From an uncultured Anaerococcus sp. (GTDB taxonomy: Bacteria; Bacillota; Clostridia; Tissierellales; Peptoniphilaceae), in assembly GCF_937934665.1 (NCBI RefSeq), contig NZ_CALGYW010000064.1, forward strand, positions 1 through 64,000: a DNA stretch of 64,000 nucleotides, read 5' to 3'. Position 1 is the first letter of the stretch, and the number at the start of each line of letters is the position of its first letter. A model generated the notes under the pieces. The model worked only from the letters and a program-made list of their open reading frames with translations. It was not told where the DNA came from and made no database searches. The position numbers were made by a program, and so were the translations under genes. Below, in pieces: positions 1 through 8,642 of the stretch.

Positions 1-1056
1 CAAGAGCTACCTGCTAATATGGTTAAGAAGCTTATGACAAGCCATATTGATAGTGCCAGAAGAGAAGTCATAAACGAACTTCTTGGTTATCCGGAAGATT
101 CTGTTGGTTCTATAATGACAGTTAACTTCCTGTCAGTTAAGTCTAGTGAGACTCCAGTAGAAGCTATGAAAAAGGTAATGGAAAGTGACCTCGATGCGGA
201 AAAACTGGAACAAATTTGGGTAACCAATGACTCTTTGGTCCTAACTGGTTTTGTATTTATAGCTGATCTTATTAGAAATAAAAAAGGAACTATAGATGAT
301 ATTACCCAACAAATCACAGCGGCTGTTAGCCCAACTGATGATCAAGAGGTTGTAGCTAAGCTATCTATCAAGTACGACCTAGGAGAGGTACCAGTAACTG
401 ACTCTGAGGGTAGGCTTATAGGTATAGTACCAGCAGAAGACGTAATTGACGTAGTTCATGAAGAGTTACAGGAAGACTTTGCTAATATAACAGGTATTTC
501 AGACCAGGCAGAATCTTATATAGATGAATCATCTGCAAAAATTGCCAAGAACAGGACAACTTGGCTTGTAATCTGTCTTATAACTGCGACTATGACGGGT
601 TTTATCATTCAAAGATATGAAAGCCTCTTAGCTCAGGCAGTAGTCCTTACTGCTTACATACCTATGCTGATGGACTCAGGTGGTAATGCAGGAAGCCAAG
701 CTTCAACAACTATTATGACCCAATTATATTCTGGACATCTTACAGCCAAGGATTTTTTGAGAGTCATTTTTAAGGAAGCAAGGGTGGGCAGCTTAGTTTC
801 GCTAGTGCTTGTTGTTATTAACTTTGTAAGGATTCTTATAGTTGATAATGTAAGTCTAGCAGTAAATCTAACAGTGTCCATGACCTTGTTTTTGACTATA
901 GTTATTTCAAATATAGTTGGTGGCCTCTTGCCACTTTTGGCTGATAAGTTAAATATAGACCCAACAGTAATGGCAGGTCCACTTATAACAACAATAGTAG
1001 ATACAGGTGTACTTTTAATTTATTTTGAAGTAGCATCTTTACTGCTAGGTATATAA
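1..1056 (+). CDS. mgtE: Magnesium transporter MgtE, 3' part (start lies outside the window)
   Basis: The reading frame is open from base 1, so only 351 C-terminal residues are visible; MgtE is usually about 450. It is a homodimeric Mg2+ channel of the cytoplasmic membrane, gated by cytosolic Mg2+ bound to its N and CBS domains. Visible residues about 30-160 form the CBS pair, starting at the typical YPEDSVGSIMT. About five hydrophobic segments follow. The family pore signature PMLMDSGGNAGSQ lies at visible residues 221-233. The ATG at base 19 is internal to the N domain and is not the real start. The gene ends 6 nt before a hairpin repeat that may terminate it. The family call is firm. Confidence 0.95.
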   Translation, partial: QELPANMVKKLMTSHIDSARREVINELLGYPEDSVGSIMTVNFLSVKSSETPVEAMKKVMESDLDAEKLEQIWVTNDSLVLTGFVFIADLIRNKKGTIDDITQQITAAVSPTDDQEVVAKLSIKYDLGEVPVTDSEGRLIGIVPAEDVIDVVHEELQEDFANITGISDQAESYIDESSAKIAKNRTTWLVICLITATMTGFIIQRYESLLAQAVVLTAYIPMLMDSGGNAGSQASTTIMTQLYSGHLTAKDFLRVIFKEARVGSLVSLVLVVINFVRILIVDNVSLAVNLTVSMTLFLTIVISNIVGGLLPLLADKLNIDPTVMAGPLITTIVDTGVLLIYFEVASLLLGI

Positions 1057-1062
1057 ATTATT

Positions 1063-1215
1063 GGGGCTGTTGCAAATTATGAATAATTATCGTCCCATCA
1101 TCATGAGGTTCTCTCTCAAAGTTTCATGTTTAGCCCGCCGGCTCAAGGAGGTGAAACTTCACGAGAGGTTCTCATGATGATATTGGGACGATTTATTCAT
1201 TCTGCAACAGTCCCT
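1063..1215 (+). repeat. MITE-like hairpin repeat, copy A
   Basis: This 153-nt imperfect palindrome has ends GGGGCTGTTGCA and TGCAACAGTCCC. Matched inner blocks follow: ATCGTCCCA with TTGGGACGAT, ATCATGAG with CTCATGAT, and AAGTTTCA with TGAAACTT. A GC-rich centre contains AGCCCGCCGGCTC. It codes for nothing. A near-identical copy in the opposite orientation lies at 6290-6462. The ends look like insertion-sequence terminal repeats (TGTTGCA ends occur in several IS families), so a non-autonomous element is the best reading. A T run after the right end means it could also terminate mgtE transcription. Confidence 0.85.
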
Positions 1216-1302
1216 TTTTTATTGGAGATATTGGAAAATAGTCTTTTTTAAGAGAGGATATTTATAATAATCAAGAAATTTTCATAAATATCAAAAAAAT
1301 AT

Positions 1303-1331
1303 TTGACAAGGAATATTTTTTGGTGTATATT
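1303..1331 (+). promoter_or_regulatory. Sigma-A type promoter of the liv operon
   Basis: TTGACA at 1303-1308 and TATATT at 1326-1331 are separated by 17 nt. The promoter lies just upstream of the T-box leader and would start transcription near 1338. Confidence 0.8.
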
Positions 1332-1340
1332 TTACCTAAC

Positions 1341-1611
1341 AACAAACAAAAGCTACGACATGGAAGAGTAGTTAGGAAAATCTTTTTAGAGAGGTATCGG
1401 TTGGTGGAAGATACCAGGATATCCTGATGAAAATCACCATGAAGCTGCCCACTGAGATGTAAGTGGTTGCCGGGAGCTCCCGTTACAGAGCTATTCATTA
1501 AATGAAAAAGTGCATCATTAGATGAAGAAGAGTGGTACCGCGGATGGTAAAAATATGTATATTACCCTTCGTCTCTTTATCCAAGTGGAGTGAAGAGACG
1601 AAGGTTTTTTT
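1341..1611 (+). promoter_or_regulatory. T-box riboswitch, probably isoleucine-specific
   Basis: The leader carries the conserved T-box GTGGTACCGCGG at 1532-1543. It is followed by an intrinsic terminator: stem 1566-1576 with 1594-1604, then a T run at 1605-1611. In Stem I, CATGG (1359-1363) pairs with CCATG (1437-1441) and TTAGGA pairs with TCCTGA. These helices enclose a specifier loop whose 3' strand ends in ATC (1433-1435) followed by A. The AGAG bulge and GGTATC/GATACC apical stem are also present. Uncharged tRNA would stabilise the antiterminator and switch on the downstream transporter. The Ile (AUC) reading is inferred from position, and it agrees with the branched-chain amino acid transporter that follows. 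Confidence 0.9.
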
Positions 1612-1636
1612 ATTCCCAAAAATTTAGGAGGAAATT

Positions 1637-2827
1637 ATGAAATTAAGAAAAAAATTAGCAGTTGGAATGTTACTTGCAGGTTTGTTTTTAACAGCTTGTT
1701 CAAATGATGGTGGAAATGAAGGTAAAAAAGCCGATGACGGTGCAAAAAAAGAAGCGAGTGAAACTGTTAAACTTGGAAACTCTGCACCATTAACTGGTCC
1801 AGTTTCAGTTTATGGTATCACAACCAACAATGGTATCAAGCTTGCGGTTGATGAAGTAAATGCAAACGGTGGAATCCTTGGCAAACAAATTGAATGGTTT
1901 GAATATGACGATAAGGGTGAGATCACAGATGCTGTTACAAACTACAACAACCTTATGCAAGATGAGGTAGAGGCAATTTTCGGTGGAGTGCCATCTAAGC
2001 CTTCCCTAGCCATAGCAGAGTCAGCAGCCAATGACGAGGTTGTCTATATAACACCTACAGGTACCCAAGCAAATATCACTGAGGGTAAGGAAAATGCCTT
2101 TAGAACCTGCTTTACAGATCCTTTCCAAGGAGAAGTACTAGCAAACTTTTCTAAAAATAATTTAGATGCTAAAAAAGTCGCTATCCTAAGAAACCAATCT
2201 TCAGACTTTTCTATGGGAGTAGCTGACGTTTATAGCAAAAAAGCTAAAGGCCTTGGTATGGAAGTTGTAGCTGATGAATCCTACGGCGATAGTGATACAG
2301 ATTTTAAGGCTCAGTTAACAAAGGTTAGGAAAGAAAATCCAGATGTCTTATTTATACCAGATTATTATGAAAAAGTAGCCCTAATAGTGCCACAAGTTAG
2401 AGAAGCTGGAATAGAGGCTACCCTAGTTGGGGCAGATGGTTGGGATACAGTCTTATCTGTCATGGATAAATCAAACTTTGATGCTATAGAAGGTTCATAC
2501 TTTGCCAACCAATTTACCCTAGAAGATCCAAGCGAAAAAGTACAAAACTTTGTAAAAGCCTATGAAGAAAAATACGGTGATAAACCATCAACATTTGCAG
2601 CAGAAGGTTATGACACAGTTTACCTTTATAAGCAAGCTGTAGAAGAAGCTGGCACAACTGAGTGGGATAAGGTGATAGAAGCCCTTAAAAATATCAAATT
2701 TGACGGTATAACAGGTTCCTTTACCTATGATGAAAACCACAACCCAATCAAAACTGCCAAGATGATGAAAATCGTAAATGGCGAGTACAAGTTTGACAGT
2801 GATGCTGGAGTAGAAGAAAGTAAGTAA
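1637..2827 (+). CDS. livJ: Branched-chain amino acid ABC transporter, substrate-binding lipoprotein
   Basis: This 396-residue protein is the extracellular receptor that captures Leu/Ile/Val and delivers it to LivHM. A lipoprotein signal peptide occupies the first 20 residues, with lipobox LTAC and lipidated Cys21. A low-complexity Lys/Glu/Gly linker follows, then a type I periplasmic-binding fold of the Leu/Ile/Val family (SAPLTGPVSVYG near residue 50). The ATG has a good AGGAGG site 6 nt upstream. It is the first gene after the T-box terminator, so its expression should respond to tRNA charging. Exact ligand preference cannot be read from the sequence. Confidence 0.93.
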   Translation: MKLRKKLAVGMLLAGLFLTACSNDGGNEGKKADDGAKKEASETVKLGNSAPLTGPVSVYGITTNNGIKLAVDEVNANGGILGKQIEWFEYDDKGEITDAVTNYNNLMQDEVEAIFGGVPSKPSLAIAESAANDEVVYITPTGTQANITEGKENAFRTCFTDPFQGEVLANFSKNNLDAKKVAILRNQSSDFSMGVADVYSKKAKGLGMEVVADESYGDSDTDFKAQLTKVRKENPDVLFIPDYYEKVALIVPQVREAGIEATLVGADGWDTVLSVMDKSNFDAIEGSYFANQFTLEDPSEKVQNFVKAYEEKYGDKPSTFAAEGYDTVYLYKQAVEEAGTTEWDKVIEALKNIKFDGITGSFTYDENHNPIKTAKMMKIVNGEYKFDSDAGVEESK

Positions 2828-2833
2828 AAAATC

Positions 2834-2876
2834 TCCCTTGCCGAAATTAAAATTTTCTTTTGAAATTGGCAAGGGA
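2834..2876 (+). terminator. Intercistronic hairpin between livJ and livH
   Basis: A 9-bp stem, TCCCTTGCC with GGCAAGGGA, closes an AT-rich loop and is followed by only a short T stretch. Such hairpins commonly give partial termination or protect the upstream mRNA. This would let the binding protein be made in excess over the permeases; that role is inferred. Confidence 0.65.
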
Positions 2877-2919
2877 AAATTTTGCTAGTAGATTTATCCA
2901 AATTTTAAAGGAGATTTAA

Positions 2920-3807
2920 ATGGATTTTATAACCCAATTATTTAATGGCCTCCAACTAGGTAGTATATACGCCCTGGTGGCCCTAGGATATACAATGGTT
3001 TATGGAATAGCTAAGTTAATTAACTTCGCCCATGGGGATATCATCATGGTTGGAGGTTACACAGTTTTTTTAGCAATCCAATTACCATTATTTAAGGCAG
3101 GCCTTCCATTATGGCTTGCTATAGTACCAGCAATCATAGTTTGTACCCTCTTAGGTGTAGTGATAGAAAGGGTGGCCTATAAGCCACTTAGAAATTCGTC
3201 AAGGATTTCTCTACTGATAACAACCATAGGTGTATCCCTATTTTTACAAAACCTCTTTGTTAAAATATTTACATCTAGTGCTAAACCTGTACCAGCACTT
3301 TTCCCACAAATATCTATAAACTTTGGGGGAGTTCATCTATCTTTTGCAACAATTATTACAATTTTAACAACAATTATTTTGACTTATGCCTTAAGTTTAT
3401 TTGTTCATAAGAGTAAGCACGGCAAGGCGATGCTAGCAGTAAGTGAAGACTATGGAGCAGCAGAGCTTGTGGGTATAAATGTAAATCAAGTCATGACTAT
3501 GACCTTTGCTATAGGATCTGCCCTTGCAGGTGTTGCATCTGTCTTATATGTGGCAAGCTACCCACAAATCCAACCCTTCATGGGATCTATGTTAGGGATT
3601 AAGGCTTTTACTGCAGCAGTCTTAGGTGGGATAGGTTCTATACCGGGAGCTGTTGTTGGTGGTCTTATCCTTGGTATAATAGAAGTTTTAACCAGGGCCT
3701 ACCTATCAAGCGCCTATGCAGATGCTATAGTATTTGTAGTTTTGATAGTAGTTTTACTTGTAGAGCCTAATGGTTTATTTGGTAAATTAGAGAAAGAAAA
3801 GGTGTGA
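2920..3807 (+). CDS. livH: Branched-chain amino acid ABC transporter permease LivH
   Basis: This 295-residue integral membrane protein has about eight hydrophobic segments and forms the translocation pore with LivM. The N-terminal stretch QLFNGLQLGSIYALVALGYT and the motif INFAHGD near residue 38 are typical of LivH permeases. The C-terminal region has GGIGSIPGAVVGG, the cytoplasmic loop that contacts the ATPases. An AAAGGAGA site precedes the ATG. It lies 4 nt upstream of livM. Confidence 0.95.
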   Translation: MDFITQLFNGLQLGSIYALVALGYTMVYGIAKLINFAHGDIIMVGGYTVFLAIQLPLFKAGLPLWLAIVPAIIVCTLLGVVIERVAYKPLRNSSRISLLITTIGVSLFLQNLFVKIFTSSAKPVPALFPQISINFGGVHLSFATIITILTTIILTYALSLFVHKSKHGKAMLAVSEDYGAAELVGINVNQVMTMTFAIGSALAGVASVLYVASYPQIQPFMGSMLGIKAFTAAVLGGIGSIPGAVVGGLILGIIEVLTRAYLSSAYADAIVFVVLIVVLLVEPNGLFGKLEKEKV

Positions 3808-3811
3808 TTAT

Positions 3812-4786
3812 ATGTCAAAAAACAGAAGAAAAACTTATTTAATCACAACAGGCTTAATAATATTATTATTTGTTATAATTCAGGGCTTAATATCTGCTAA
3901 ACTTATAAGCAGGTATTGGCAGGGATTATTTATGTTGATATGTATAAACATGATCATGGCAGTAAGCCTAAACTTAACTGTAGGAGTCCTTGGTCAAATC
4001 AACCTAGGTCATGCAGGATTTATGGCTATTGGAGCCTACTCAGCAGCCTTATTTCTTAAAAGCGGGATTGTAAGCGGGTTTCCTGCCTTTATTCTAAGCC
4101 TAATAGTAGGTGGTCTTGTGGCAGCAGTATTCGGTGTTATAATAGGTCTACCGGTTTTAAGGTTGACAGGGGACTACCTAGCTATAGTTACTCTGGCCTT
4201 TGGCGAGATTATCAGAGTTTTGATAGAAAATTTAGACTTTACTGGAGGAGCTCAGGGACTTGCTGGTATACCTACTAGCAACGAGTTTGGCAGGTATTAT
4301 TTCTTAGCAGTTTTTGTAATAACTATGATCTTTACCTGGGCGTCAAGTCGTCAAGGTAGGACAGTTTTATCAATAAGGGACAATGAGCTAGCAGCAGAGG
4401 CTTGTGGGGTAAACATAACCAAGTATAAGACCCAGGCTTTTACCCTATCGGCAGTTTTTGCAGGTATAGCTGGCGCACTTTATGCCCAAAGCATAGGAGT
4501 TCTTGCAGCAAATATCTTTAACTACAACAAGTCTTTTGACTATTTGGTAATGGTAGTTTTAGGGGGGATGGGTTCCATAACTGGGGCAATATTTTCTTCA
4601 ATTGGTCTTACAGTTTTACCTGAGCTTTTAAAACCACTTGCTGAATGGAGGATGGTAATCTATGCTGTGATCCTAATAGTGGTAATGATTTTTAGACCTC
4701 AAGGTCTACTAGGTAGGAAGGAATTTTCTATAAGAAGACTGCTTAAAATAGATAAGTACAAGAAAGGAGATGTAGAAGGTGAATAG
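3812..4786 (+). CDS. livM: Branched-chain amino acid ABC transporter permease LivM
   Basis: This 324-residue second permease has a LivM-type core (GQINLGHAGFMAIGAYSAAL near residue 66) and the conserved ATPase-coupling loop GGMGSITGAIFSS near residue 250. About eight or nine membrane spans are visible. The 3' end overlaps the GTG start of livG by 8 nt, which indicates translational coupling. It works with LivH, LivG, LivF and the LivJ lipoprotein. Confidence 0.95.
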   Translation: MSKNRRKTYLITTGLIILLFVIIQGLISAKLISRYWQGLFMLICINMIMAVSLNLTVGVLGQINLGHAGFMAIGAYSAALFLKSGIVSGFPAFILSLIVGGLVAAVFGVIIGLPVLRLTGDYLAIVTLAFGEIIRVLIENLDFTGGAQGLAGIPTSNEFGRYYFLAVFVITMIFTWASSRQGRTVLSIRDNELAAEACGVNITKYKTQAFTLSAVFAGIAGALYAQSIGVLAANIFNYNKSFDYLVMVVLGGMGSITGAIFSSIGLTVLPELLKPLAEWRMVIYAVILIVVMIFRPQGLLGRKEFSIRRLLKIDKYKKGDVEGE

Positions 4787-5561
4787 TAAAGAAGTTATAA
4801 GTGAAAATGTTCTTGAGATAAATAATCTTAGCATCTCTTTTGGTGGACTTAAGGCAGTAGATGATGTAAGTTTTAAGTTAAAAAATGGAGAACTACTTGG
4901 TCTAATTGGACCAAATGGAGCTGGAAAGACCACGCTATTTAATATGCTATCAGGAGTCTATACACCAACTAGTGGGGAAATTATCCTTGATGGAGAAAAG
5001 GTAAATGGAACAAGGCCTGATAAGCTTTCTAAGCTTGGTGTAGCTAGAACATTTCAAAATATAAGGCTTTTTGATAACCTAACTGTTCTTGATAATGTAA
5101 AACTTGCCATGAACCAATATATGGAATATGGCATCCTAACTGGTATGTTTAGGCTGCCGGCTTTCTGGAAGGAAGAAAATGATGCAACAGACAGGGCTAT
5201 GGAAATCCTAAAATTATTTGACCTTGAAAAATACTTTAGGGCCTTTGCTGGATCTCTCCCATACGGGGCTCAAAGAAAGTTAGAAATCGCAAGAGCCATG
5301 GCCACTCGTCCAAAAGTCCTCCTTCTTGATGAACCTGCTGCAGGTATGAATGAGTCAGAAACAAGGGATTTGATGGATTCTATAAGGATAATAAGAGAGA
5401 AAACAGGAGTTTCAATCCTTCTAATAGAACACGATATGAACTTGGTTTTGGGCATTTCAGAAAGACTTATAGTACTAAACTATGGAGAAATCCTTGCAGA
5501 AGGTAATCCTCACGAAGTTATATCGAACGAGCAAGTTGTGAAGGCCTATTTAGGTAGTTAG
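4779..5561 (+). CDS. livG: Branched-chain amino acid ABC transporter ATPase LivG
   Basis: This 260-residue cytoplasmic ATPase powers branched-chain amino acid import. The Walker A motif GPNGAGKTT is at residues 44-52. The signature region reads SLPYGAQRKLEIARA, the variant normal for LivG, and Walker B is LLLDEPAAG. The start is GTG at 4779, 8 nt inside livM, with an AGGAGAT sequence upstream. It is followed after 8 nt by livF, its partner ATPase. Confidence 0.95.
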   Translation: MNSKEVISENVLEINNLSISFGGLKAVDDVSFKLKNGELLGLIGPNGAGKTTLFNMLSGVYTPTSGEIILDGEKVNGTRPDKLSKLGVARTFQNIRLFDNLTVLDNVKLAMNQYMEYGILTGMFRLPAFWKEENDATDRAMEILKLFDLEKYFRAFAGSLPYGAQRKLEIARAMATRPKVLLLDEPAAGMNESETRDLMDSIRIIREKTGVSILLIEHDMNLVLGISERLIVLNYGEILAEGNPHEVISNEQVVKAYLGS

Positions 5562-5569
5562 GAAAGAAA

Positions 5570-6283
5570 ATGAGTATATTAAAAGTAGAGAATTTAAGCG
5601 TTTCCTATGGAAATATCAAGGCTCTAAAGGGGATAAATCTGAGAGTTGAAGAAGGTGAAGTTGTGTCCCTAATAGGGGCAAATGGGGCCGGCAAAACAAC
5701 TACCCTCCAAACAATATCTGGCCTACTTCCTGTTGGGGATGGAGATATTTTCTTTAATGGAAAATCGATAAAAAAAGAAAAATCTTATAAAATCACGAGA
5801 GACGGTCTGGCTCAAGTTCCTGAAGGCAGACGAGTTTTTCAAGGTTTGTCAGTTGAAGATAACTTGAGATTGGGTTCTCACTCTGTAGATAGGAGTCCAG
5901 AAGATTTGAAAAAAGAACTGGATAAGATTTATAAGCTATTTCCAGTGCTCAAGGAAAGAAAGGGTCAAAAGGCTGGCACCCTATCAGGTGGGGAGCAGCA
6001 AATGCTTGCTATGGGTAGGGCACTTTTAACAAATCCCAAAGTCCTCCTTTTAGATGAACCTTCTATGGGACTTTCTCCTTTATTTGTAGATAAGATTTTT
6101 GATACAATTAGGATTTTAAAAAAAGAGGGTAGGACAATTTTACTAGTTGAGCAAAATGCCAATCTTGCCCTAGATGTAGCAGATAGGGCCTATGTCCTAG
6201 AGACAGGTAAGATTGTAAAAGAAGGTAGGGCAGCTGACCTTAAGACAGATCCTGATGTAAAGGCAGCCTACCTAGGTATATAA
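5570..6283 (+). CDS. livF: Branched-chain amino acid ABC transporter ATPase LivF
   Basis: This 237-residue ATPase is the second nucleotide-binding subunit. Walker A is GANGAGKTT (residues 36-44), the signature LSGGEQQMLAMGRAL, Walker B LLLDEPSMGLSP and the switch His region LVEQN. Length and motif order match LivF. It is the last gene of the operon. Its 3' end, CTAGGTATATAA, is identical to that of mgtE, and a hairpin repeat begins 6 nt after the stop in both genes. Confidence 0.95.
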   Translation: MSILKVENLSVSYGNIKALKGINLRVEEGEVVSLIGANGAGKTTTLQTISGLLPVGDGDIFFNGKSIKKEKSYKITRDGLAQVPEGRRVFQGLSVEDNLRLGSHSVDRSPEDLKKELDKIYKLFPVLKERKGQKAGTLSGGEQQMLAMGRALLTNPKVLLLDEPSMGLSPLFVDKIFDTIRILKKEGRTILLVEQNANLALDVADRAYVLETGKIVKEGRAADLKTDPDVKAAYLGI

Positions 6284-6289
6284 AAAAAT

Positions 6290-6462
6290 GGGGATGTTGC
6301 AGAATGAATAAATCGTCCCAATATCATCATGAGGTCTCAATGAGCCGACGGGCTTTTTTCTCGTGAAGTTTCGCCTCTATGAGCCGGCGGGCTAAACATG
6401 AAACTTTGAGAGAGAACCTCATGATGATGGGACGATAATTATTCACAATTTGCAACAGCCCC
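6290..6462 (-). repeat. MITE-like hairpin repeat, copy B (inverted relative to copy A)
   Basis: Read on the minus strand, this 173-nt sequence matches 1063-1215 almost base for base, including the GGGGCTGTTGCA end. It carries about 20 extra nt on one arm, containing a second AGCCCG(T)CGGCT block like the one at the centre, so it looks like an internal duplication. It sits between the convergent livF and pepA, where its strong stem flanked by A and T runs could terminate both. No transposase is nearby. Confidence 0.85.
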
Positions 6463-6478
6463 ATTTTTATAGCAAAAA

Positions 6479-7846
6479 TTAATATTTTTTAGCTAGTTCG
6501 TATAGAGTTTTTACATGGACCCCTGTGGCTCCCTTGCCATTTATGCCTTGTGGCGCTGAAAGATAGGCAGTACCTGCTATATCTAGGTGAATCCAAGGTG
6601 TATCTTCGATAAAGTTTTCTATAAATTGACCTGCTGTGATAGAACCTGCTAGAGGGCCGCCGGAGTTTTTGACATCTCCGTCTTCTGATTTGTTGTAAGT
6701 TTTAAAGAAAGGATCATTTGGCATTAGCCAAATTTTTTCGTCCATCTTCTTACTAGCTTCAAGGATTTTTTTGAAGGCCTCTTGGTCATTTGTAATAGAC
6801 GCAGTGTAGGTTTCACCAAGGGCACCTAGGGCTGCTCCTGTAAGGGTTGCAAGGTCTACAAGTAGGGCTGGTTTATATTCTGTAGCGGCGTAGTTTACAG
6901 CATCAGCCAGGGTGATTCTTCCCTCTGCGTCAGTGTTATCTACATCTATAGTCATACCATTTCTCGCTTTTATAATATCACCTGGTTTGTAGGCTCTGCC
7001 AGAGATTAGGTTTTCACAAGCTGCTACTATAGCCACCACATTTACCTCAAGCTTATTTAAGGCAATAGCCTTCATAGCCCCTATTACAGATCCTGCTCCG
7101 CCCATATCTGAGTTCATGGTCTTCATGCCCTTGGATGTTTTTATTGAATAACCACCAGCATCATAAGTTAGACCCTTGCCAACTAGGGCAAGTGGGGCCT
7201 TATCTTTTTGTCCATGGAGGTATTCCATAACTATAAACTTTGGTTCCTTATCTGAACCCTTGGCTACCTCATAGTAGGCAGTAAGACCCATATCTAGGAT
7301 TTGGTCCTTGTCGTAGATTTTAACTTCTACACCTAGGTCAGAGAGGTTTTCGTTTGCTTTTTGGGCAAGAGTAGCTGGATAAATATCATTTGACCTTAGA
7401 TTTACAAGGTCTCTAGCTAAAAATTGTCCCTCTAGGATATTTTTTAGCTCCTCTATATCCTCTTCGTAGATTTTGAATTTCTCATCTAGATAAACTTCTT
7501 TAAATAAGTTTTCCTTCTTATCTGACTTATAATAGGAAAAGTCATAGGAAGCAACAATGATTGCTTCAACAAGTCTTAGGGCAAAGTCCTTATCGTTTAG
7601 CCCTGTAGGATTGTCTTTGATAGAAATACTTGGTACATCCTTATCTTTTAGAAAGTTTGCTAGACTAAGGAGAGCTTCTTTGAAAACTTCCTTATCAAAC
7701 TTATCTTCACAGCCAAGACCTAAAATGATCTTGCCGTCATTAGCCTTTATTTCTCCCTTAGAACCTTTAAAATACTCACAATCTATTTGATCTTTAAAGG
7801 CAAAGAGTATCTGGTTTTTATCATTTGTTTTAAAATTAACTTGCAT
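6479..7846 (-). CDS. pepA: Leucyl aminopeptidase (peptidase family M17)
   Basis: This 455-residue cytosolic di-zinc/manganese aminopeptidase removes N-terminal residues from peptides. The C-terminal catalytic domain has the metal and active-site motifs GKGLTYDAGG, MNSDMGGAGS and NTDAEGR (the last is the M17 signature); the N-terminal third is divergent, as usual. The start is supported by AAGGAGGATA just upstream (complement of about 7849-7858). It is transcribed divergently from the hydrolase at 7941. Together with PepP, Map and two branched-chain amino acid uptake systems in this window it suggests peptide and amino-acid use. Confidence 0.95.
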   Translation of the reverse strand: MQVNFKTNDKNQILFAFKDQIDCEYFKGSKGEIKANDGKIILGLGCEDKFDKEVFKEALLSLANFLKDKDVPSISIKDNPTGLNDKDFALRLVEAIIVASYDFSYYKSDKKENLFKEVYLDEKFKIYEEDIEELKNILEGQFLARDLVNLRSNDIYPATLAQKANENLSDLGVEVKIYDKDQILDMGLTAYYEVAKGSDKEPKFIVMEYLHGQKDKAPLALVGKGLTYDAGGYSIKTSKGMKTMNSDMGGAGSVIGAMKAIALNKLEVNVVAIVAACENLISGRAYKPGDIIKARNGMTIDVDNTDAEGRITLADAVNYAATEYKPALLVDLATLTGAALGALGETYTASITNDQEAFKKILEASKKMDEKIWLMPNDPFFKTYNKSEDGDVKNSGGPLAGSITAGQFIENFIEDTPWIHLDIAGTAYLSAPQGINGKGATGVHVKTLYELAKKY

Positions 7847-7940
7847 ACTATCCTCCTTCTTTTATCATACAAGTAAAAAAATAATATTCATTTATTTATT
7901 AGATTAAAATAATAGGATATAATAGGAGCAAGGAGTTCTT

Positions 7941-8642
7941 ATGGGAAGTGAAATAATTTTAAATGATGAGACAAGGATATATTATAAGGAGTACGGAAAG
8001 GGAAAAGACCTTTTTTTGCTCCACGGTAATGACGGAGATATGACTTACTTTGAGTACCAAATAGGCTATCTTTCTAGGTATTTTCACCTAATTCTAATTG
8101 ACTTTAGGGACCATGGTTTTTCTACAAATACAAAAGATAAGCTTGATTTTAATATCCTGGCCAATGATCTAAAGGAAGTCTATGACAAACTTGGGATAAA
8201 AAAAGCAAGTTTATTGGGATTTTCTGGTGGGGCCAACCTTTGTCTGATTTTTAATAAATTATATCCCGACTACGTAGATAAGATGGTTTTAAATGCACCC
8301 AATGCAAGGTTTAAGGGGGTTACCCTACCTACAAAGATTGCCATGCTTATCGAAAACATATTTTGGTCTATCCTTCCTTTTTTTAAAAGAAATAAGAGGG
8401 TAGCAAGGCTTTTGCTAACAGATCTAAAAATAGACATCAAAGACTTAAGAGATATAGATAAGCCTTGCCTAATTATAGCAGGTTCTTACGACTTAATCAG
8501 GATAAGTCATATAAAAAACATAGCGAAAAATATAAAAGATTCTAAGTTAATTATAGTTAAAAACCAGGGTCACAGGCTAGCCAGGACTAGTCCAGAAATC
8601 TTTAATAAGGTGGTTTTTGACTTTTTGAAGGGAGATTTATGA
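7941..8642 (+). CDS. Alpha/beta hydrolase, candidate partner of the MprF-like enzyme
   Basis: This 233-residue protein has the alpha/beta hydrolase fold. The oxyanion region is FLLHGNDGD (from residue 25), the nucleophile elbow GFSGG has Ser95, and the acid is probably Asp184 (AGSYD) with His211 (QGHRL). There is no signal peptide, so it should be cytosolic. It overlaps the next gene by 4 nt (ATGA), which implies co-translation with the MprF-like protein. A TATAAT at 7918-7923 could serve as -10. The substrate is unknown. Hydrolases linked to aminoacyl-phosphatidylglycerol synthases (AtvA/AcvB next to LpiA) are a known theme, but these are usually exported. Confidence 0.85.
   Translation: MGSEIILNDETRIYYKEYGKGKDLFLLHGNDGDMTYFEYQIGYLSRYFHLILIDFRDHGFSTNTKDKLDFNILANDLKEVYDKLGIKKASLLGFSGGANLCLIFNKLYPDYVDKMVLNAPNARFKGVTLPTKIAMLIENIFWSILPFFKRNKRVARLLLTDLKIDIKDLRDIDKPCLIIAGSYDLIRISHIKNIAKNIKDSKLIIVKNQGHRLARTSPEIFNKVVFDFLKGDL

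Noticed and set aside
1063..1215. Palindromic repeat as a CRISPR unit, tRNA or part of the T-box
   Set aside because: There are only two distant copies with no spacers, no cloverleaf, and it lies upstream of the liv promoter.
1271..1498. Minus-strand 75-residue frame over the T-box leader
   Set aside because: It covers the promoter and Stem I of a clear riboswitch and has no ribosome site or homology.
1063..6462. Target-site duplications around the two repeat copies
   Set aside because: Flanks are AT-rich and only 2-nt matches can be found, which is not convincing.
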